Source: Spirochaetales bacterium (GTDB taxonomy: Bacteria > Spirochaetota > Leptospiria > Leptospirales > Leptonemataceae). From it: a stretch of 64,000 nucleotides of DNA. Below, piece after piece: positions 62,188-64,000 of the stretch (positions are counted from its first letter, which is position 1; each line of letters begins with the position of its first letter). The stretch lies in the NCBI GenBank assembly GCA_024233935.1, contig JACKOY010000018.1:20478-84477 (forward strand), written 5' to 3'. A program made the position numbers and the translations under genes. Below the pieces are notes generated by a model that was not told the origin of the DNA, did no database searches, and was given only the letters and a program-made list of their open reading frames with translations.

Positions 62188-62729
62188 CAGCTCCGGCCGG
62201 ACTCCACCAGTGACTTGAGAATCGCGGCTTCGATCGTGGGCAGCCCGGCAATCTTGCCACGGCCCACGTCGCCGCAAACAACTTCACCTTCCGCCGGATC
62301 GACGAGAACAACACCGTCCGCCTGCAGCGTAGCGAGATTGCGCTGCACGGCCGGACTATTGTACATACCGGGGTTCATGGCCGGTGCGAGGACCACCGGA
62401 CAGGTGACAGCCAGATACGTACTCGACACGACGTCATCAGCGATACCGGCCGCGAACTTGCCAATGATGTTTGCCGTCGCTGGCACTACGGCGAAGACGC
62501 CGGCCATGTTCTTCAGGTCGATGTGCACCATACCCTCGTCCCAACTGGAAACATAGACAGTATGACCCGTCAGGGCCTGAAAGGTTACCCGCCCCACAAA
62601 ACGTTCCGCGTTTTCCGTCATGAGAACCCGGACGTCATGGCCGGCCTTTGTCAGGTTCCGGATAAGCTCACAGGTCCGAAACGCAGCAATGGAGCCGGTG
62701 ACAGCGATCAGTATGGACTTATCTTTCAT
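62187..62729 (-). CDS. coaC: Phosphopantothenoylcysteine decarboxylase (CoaC), stand-alone
   Basis: A 180-residue FMN enzyme that decarboxylates phosphopantothenoylcysteine in coenzyme A synthesis. Start ATG 62729 begins KDKSILIAVTGSIAAFRT; the longer reading overlaps mutL. The FMN-binding motif region is GMVHIDL (His), and APAMNPGMYNSPAVQRN is the PXMNXXMW motif. CGDVGRGKIAGLP matches the substrate-recognition loop with its Cys. It lies between the mutL stop (62753, 23 bp upstream) and coaB, which it overlaps by one base. Confidence 0.9.
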   Translation of the reverse strand: MKDKSILIAVTGSIAAFRTCELIRNLTKAGHDVRVLMTENAERFVGRVTFQALTGHTVYVSSWDEGMVHIDLKNMAGVFAVVPATANIIGKFAAGIADDVVSSTYLAVTCPVVLAPAMNPGMYNSPAVQRNLATLQADGVVLVDPAEGEVVCGDVGRGKIAGLPTIEAAILKSLVESGRS

Positions 62730-62752
62730 GGGACGCCCCTCTGAAACCACAA

Positions 62753-64000
62753 TCAGGCCCGGTGAAACCACCGATCCAGCTCTGCGCGGGATATGCGATA
62801 CATGGTCGGTCGTCCGTGCGGACAGCGGGATGGATTCTCACATTGCGAAAGTTCGCGAATAATTGAAGATAGTACGCTATCGTCCACCCGATCGTTGCGT
62901 TTAATGGAACCCTTGCAGGCCTTCATGGCGGCGTACTCGTCATAGAGCCGCACGCCACGTTCGCCTTCAAGGGTGCGGTGGATCAGGTGCAGGATGGCTT
63001 CCTCTTCGGCCCCGGGTTCCAGGTAGGGCGGCACTTCCCGGACAATGTAACTGCGCGGACCAAAGGCTTCGACCAGAAATCCACTTTCAGCCAGAGCTTG
63101 CTCGTGATTCAGCACCTGCTCGAGTTCATCGGGCAGGCAATCAATGGCAATGGGATGCAGCAATGCCTGTCGCTTGCCGGCCTGACCCTCCAGGTTCCGA
63201 CGCTGCTTCTCGTAGTTGATGCGTTCATGGGCCGTGTGCTGATCTATCAGAAAGAGTGCATCAGCGCTCTCCGCCAGGATGTACGTCCCGAAAAAAACTC
63301 CGAAATGGCGATCCGGAAGGAAGGCCATCTGATCTTCCCGATTCGAAAATGACTCCGGCGCTCCGGGCGAACTTCCCGATGGGTTGATGTCGACTGCCGC
63401 TCGCAGCGGTAACGGGGCCCCCAGCAGCACTTCTTCAACCGCTGTCAGGGAATGCTGAAAACGCGGGCCCGAGTGCCCACCCTCTCCGGCAATGCCCGGC
63501 ATGCTGAGAGGTGTTACCGGTCGCAGGGCTTTGTGAATTGCTTCGAGCACCAGGCCGTGCAACGCCGGCTGGTCCAGCAGCCGGACTTCTTGTTTGGCGG
63601 GATGCACATTCACATCCACCCGGGTGCGGTCGACTTCCAGGAAAAGGAAATAGTACGGATGCGCGCCCGGAGGCAAAATTTCACCGTAGGCCTTTCGAAC
63701 GAGATACGACAAATGCTTAACATCCACCGGACGACCATTAACGAAGCTGTACTGCCCTTCGCGATTGGCCCGATAGAAATGCTCATCCGTAATGAAACCC
63801 GAGAGTTGAAGGCCACCGCTTTGGGCCTGCACCCGAACCAGATGCTGGCCGGGTTTACCCGGCCAGAGCTGACAGATACGGGTGCGCAAATCTTCGGCAG
63901 CCACCACGCTGATATGCGACTTCCCTTCCCGGAAGTAATCAAAAGAGACACCCGGATTCGCAAGAGCGATGCGCATGATTTCACGCAGATTACGTTGGTT
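62753..64000 (-). CDS. mutL: DNA mismatch repair protein MutL, C-terminal part (5' end outside the window)
   Basis: The gene continues past the right edge; 415 residues are visible, in frame to position 64000. It shows the end of the GHKL/S5 ATPase part (VNGRPVDVKHLSYLVRKAY, DVNVHPAKQEVRL) and the C-terminal dimerisation/endonuclease domain. The nicking motif DQHTAHERINYE fits DQHAx2Ex4E, with ACKGSIK and CPHGRP also present, so this MutL should nick DNA itself as in most bacteria that lack MutH. It is on the strand of coaC/coaB, with a 23-bp gap to coaC. Confidence 0.95.
   Translation of the reverse strand, partial: NQRNLREIMRIALANPGVSFDYFREGKSHISVVAAEDLRTRICQLWPGKPGQHLVRVQAQSGGLQLSGFITDEHFYRANREGQYSFVNGRPVDVKHLSYLVRKAYGEILPPGAHPYYFLFLEVDRTRVDVNVHPAKQEVRLLDQPALHGLVLEAIHKALRPVTPLSMPGIAGEGGHSGPRFQHSLTAVEEVLLGAPLPLRAAVDINPSGSSPGAPESFSNREDQMAFLPDRHFGVFFGTYILAESADALFLIDQHTAHERINYEKQRRNLEGQAGKRQALLHPIAIDCLPDELEQVLNHEQALAESGFLVEAFGPRSYIVREVPPYLEPGAEEEAILHLIHRTLEGERGVRLYDEYAAMKACKGSIKRNDRVDDSVLSSIIRELSQCENPSRCPHGRPTMYRISRAELDRWFHRA

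Noticed and set aside
1..64000. Search for tRNA, rRNA, CRISPR arrays, insertion sequences and prophage genes
   Set aside because: No repeat-spacer pattern, transposase motif, integrase or cloverleaf was recognised by eye; a dedicated scan would be more sensitive for small RNAs.

Overview
The window is GC-rich, densely packed chromosomal DNA from a bacterium. I favour a spirochaete of the Leptospirales at about 0.5 confidence. The reasons are many lipoproteins with relaxed lipoboxes, an rsmG-parA-parB block, RsbU-like membrane phosphatases, and several membrane TPR or lipoproteins that I cannot place elsewhere. I see no rRNA, tRNA, CRISPR array, transposase or prophage gene. The largest gene-free stretch is 7306-7687.

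Layout. 1-2.5 kb: rsmG, parA, parB, with one near-perfect and one degenerate parS-like site inside rsmG. 2.5-7.3 kb: an O-antigen ligase-like protein, an FAD oxidoreductase, an E1-like/rhodanese fusion and its GG-ending sulfur carrier. 7.7-13.6 kb: a membrane LuxR-type regulator, a TolC/CzcA pair without an adaptor, and a DUF4349 lipoprotein. 13.8-18.1 kb (minus strand): three-part proton-translocating transhydrogenase, then a CysM-type synthase and a JAMM peptidase. 18.2-23.5 kb: a papain-like protein lacking its catalytic Cys, an orphan adenine methylase, YfaT, a YfaA-like protein and DUF1569. 23.5-29.7 kb: acyltransferase, RF2, EI24, a membrane EEP phosphodiesterase, GNAT, and a SpoIIE phosphatase.

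29.8-37.9 kb: a hydrolase-kinase-phosphatase fusion diverges from two YeeE/YedE halves. Next come APS kinase, a sulfotransferase, a glycosyltransferase-like/sulfotransferase fusion and an ABC exporter. 38.0-43.3 kb: YfaS (alpha-2-macroglobulin) and YfaP. 43.4-48.5 kb: a PQQ-type sugar dehydrogenase lipoprotein with a haem lipoprotein, SpeD, an SPFH protein with a degenerate NAD-kinase-like protein, and OsmC. 48.5-52 kb: TrmL, AmgK-MurU and a TPR protein. 52-61.4 kb: CapA-like lipoprotein, SppA, several uncharacterised proteins, a membrane TPR/Mrr-like protein and a nucleosidase-like protein. 61.5-64 kb: separate CoaB and CoaC, then the 3' end of mutL.

How the genes fit together. Sulfur is the main theme. 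The E1-rhodanese protein, GG-carrier, CysM and JAMM peptidase match the mycobacterial CysO-CysM-Mec route to cysteine, and the transhydrogenase shares the cysM strand and probable operon. Further along, APS kinase can make PAPS for two sulfotransferases next to an exporter, suggesting a sulfated surface molecule. The enterobacterial yfa set (YfaA-like, YfaT, YfaS, YfaP) is present but split into two sites 17 kb apart. The least precedented gene I see is the 773-residue hydrolase-like/kinase/KAP-like phosphatase fusion at 29795-32116.
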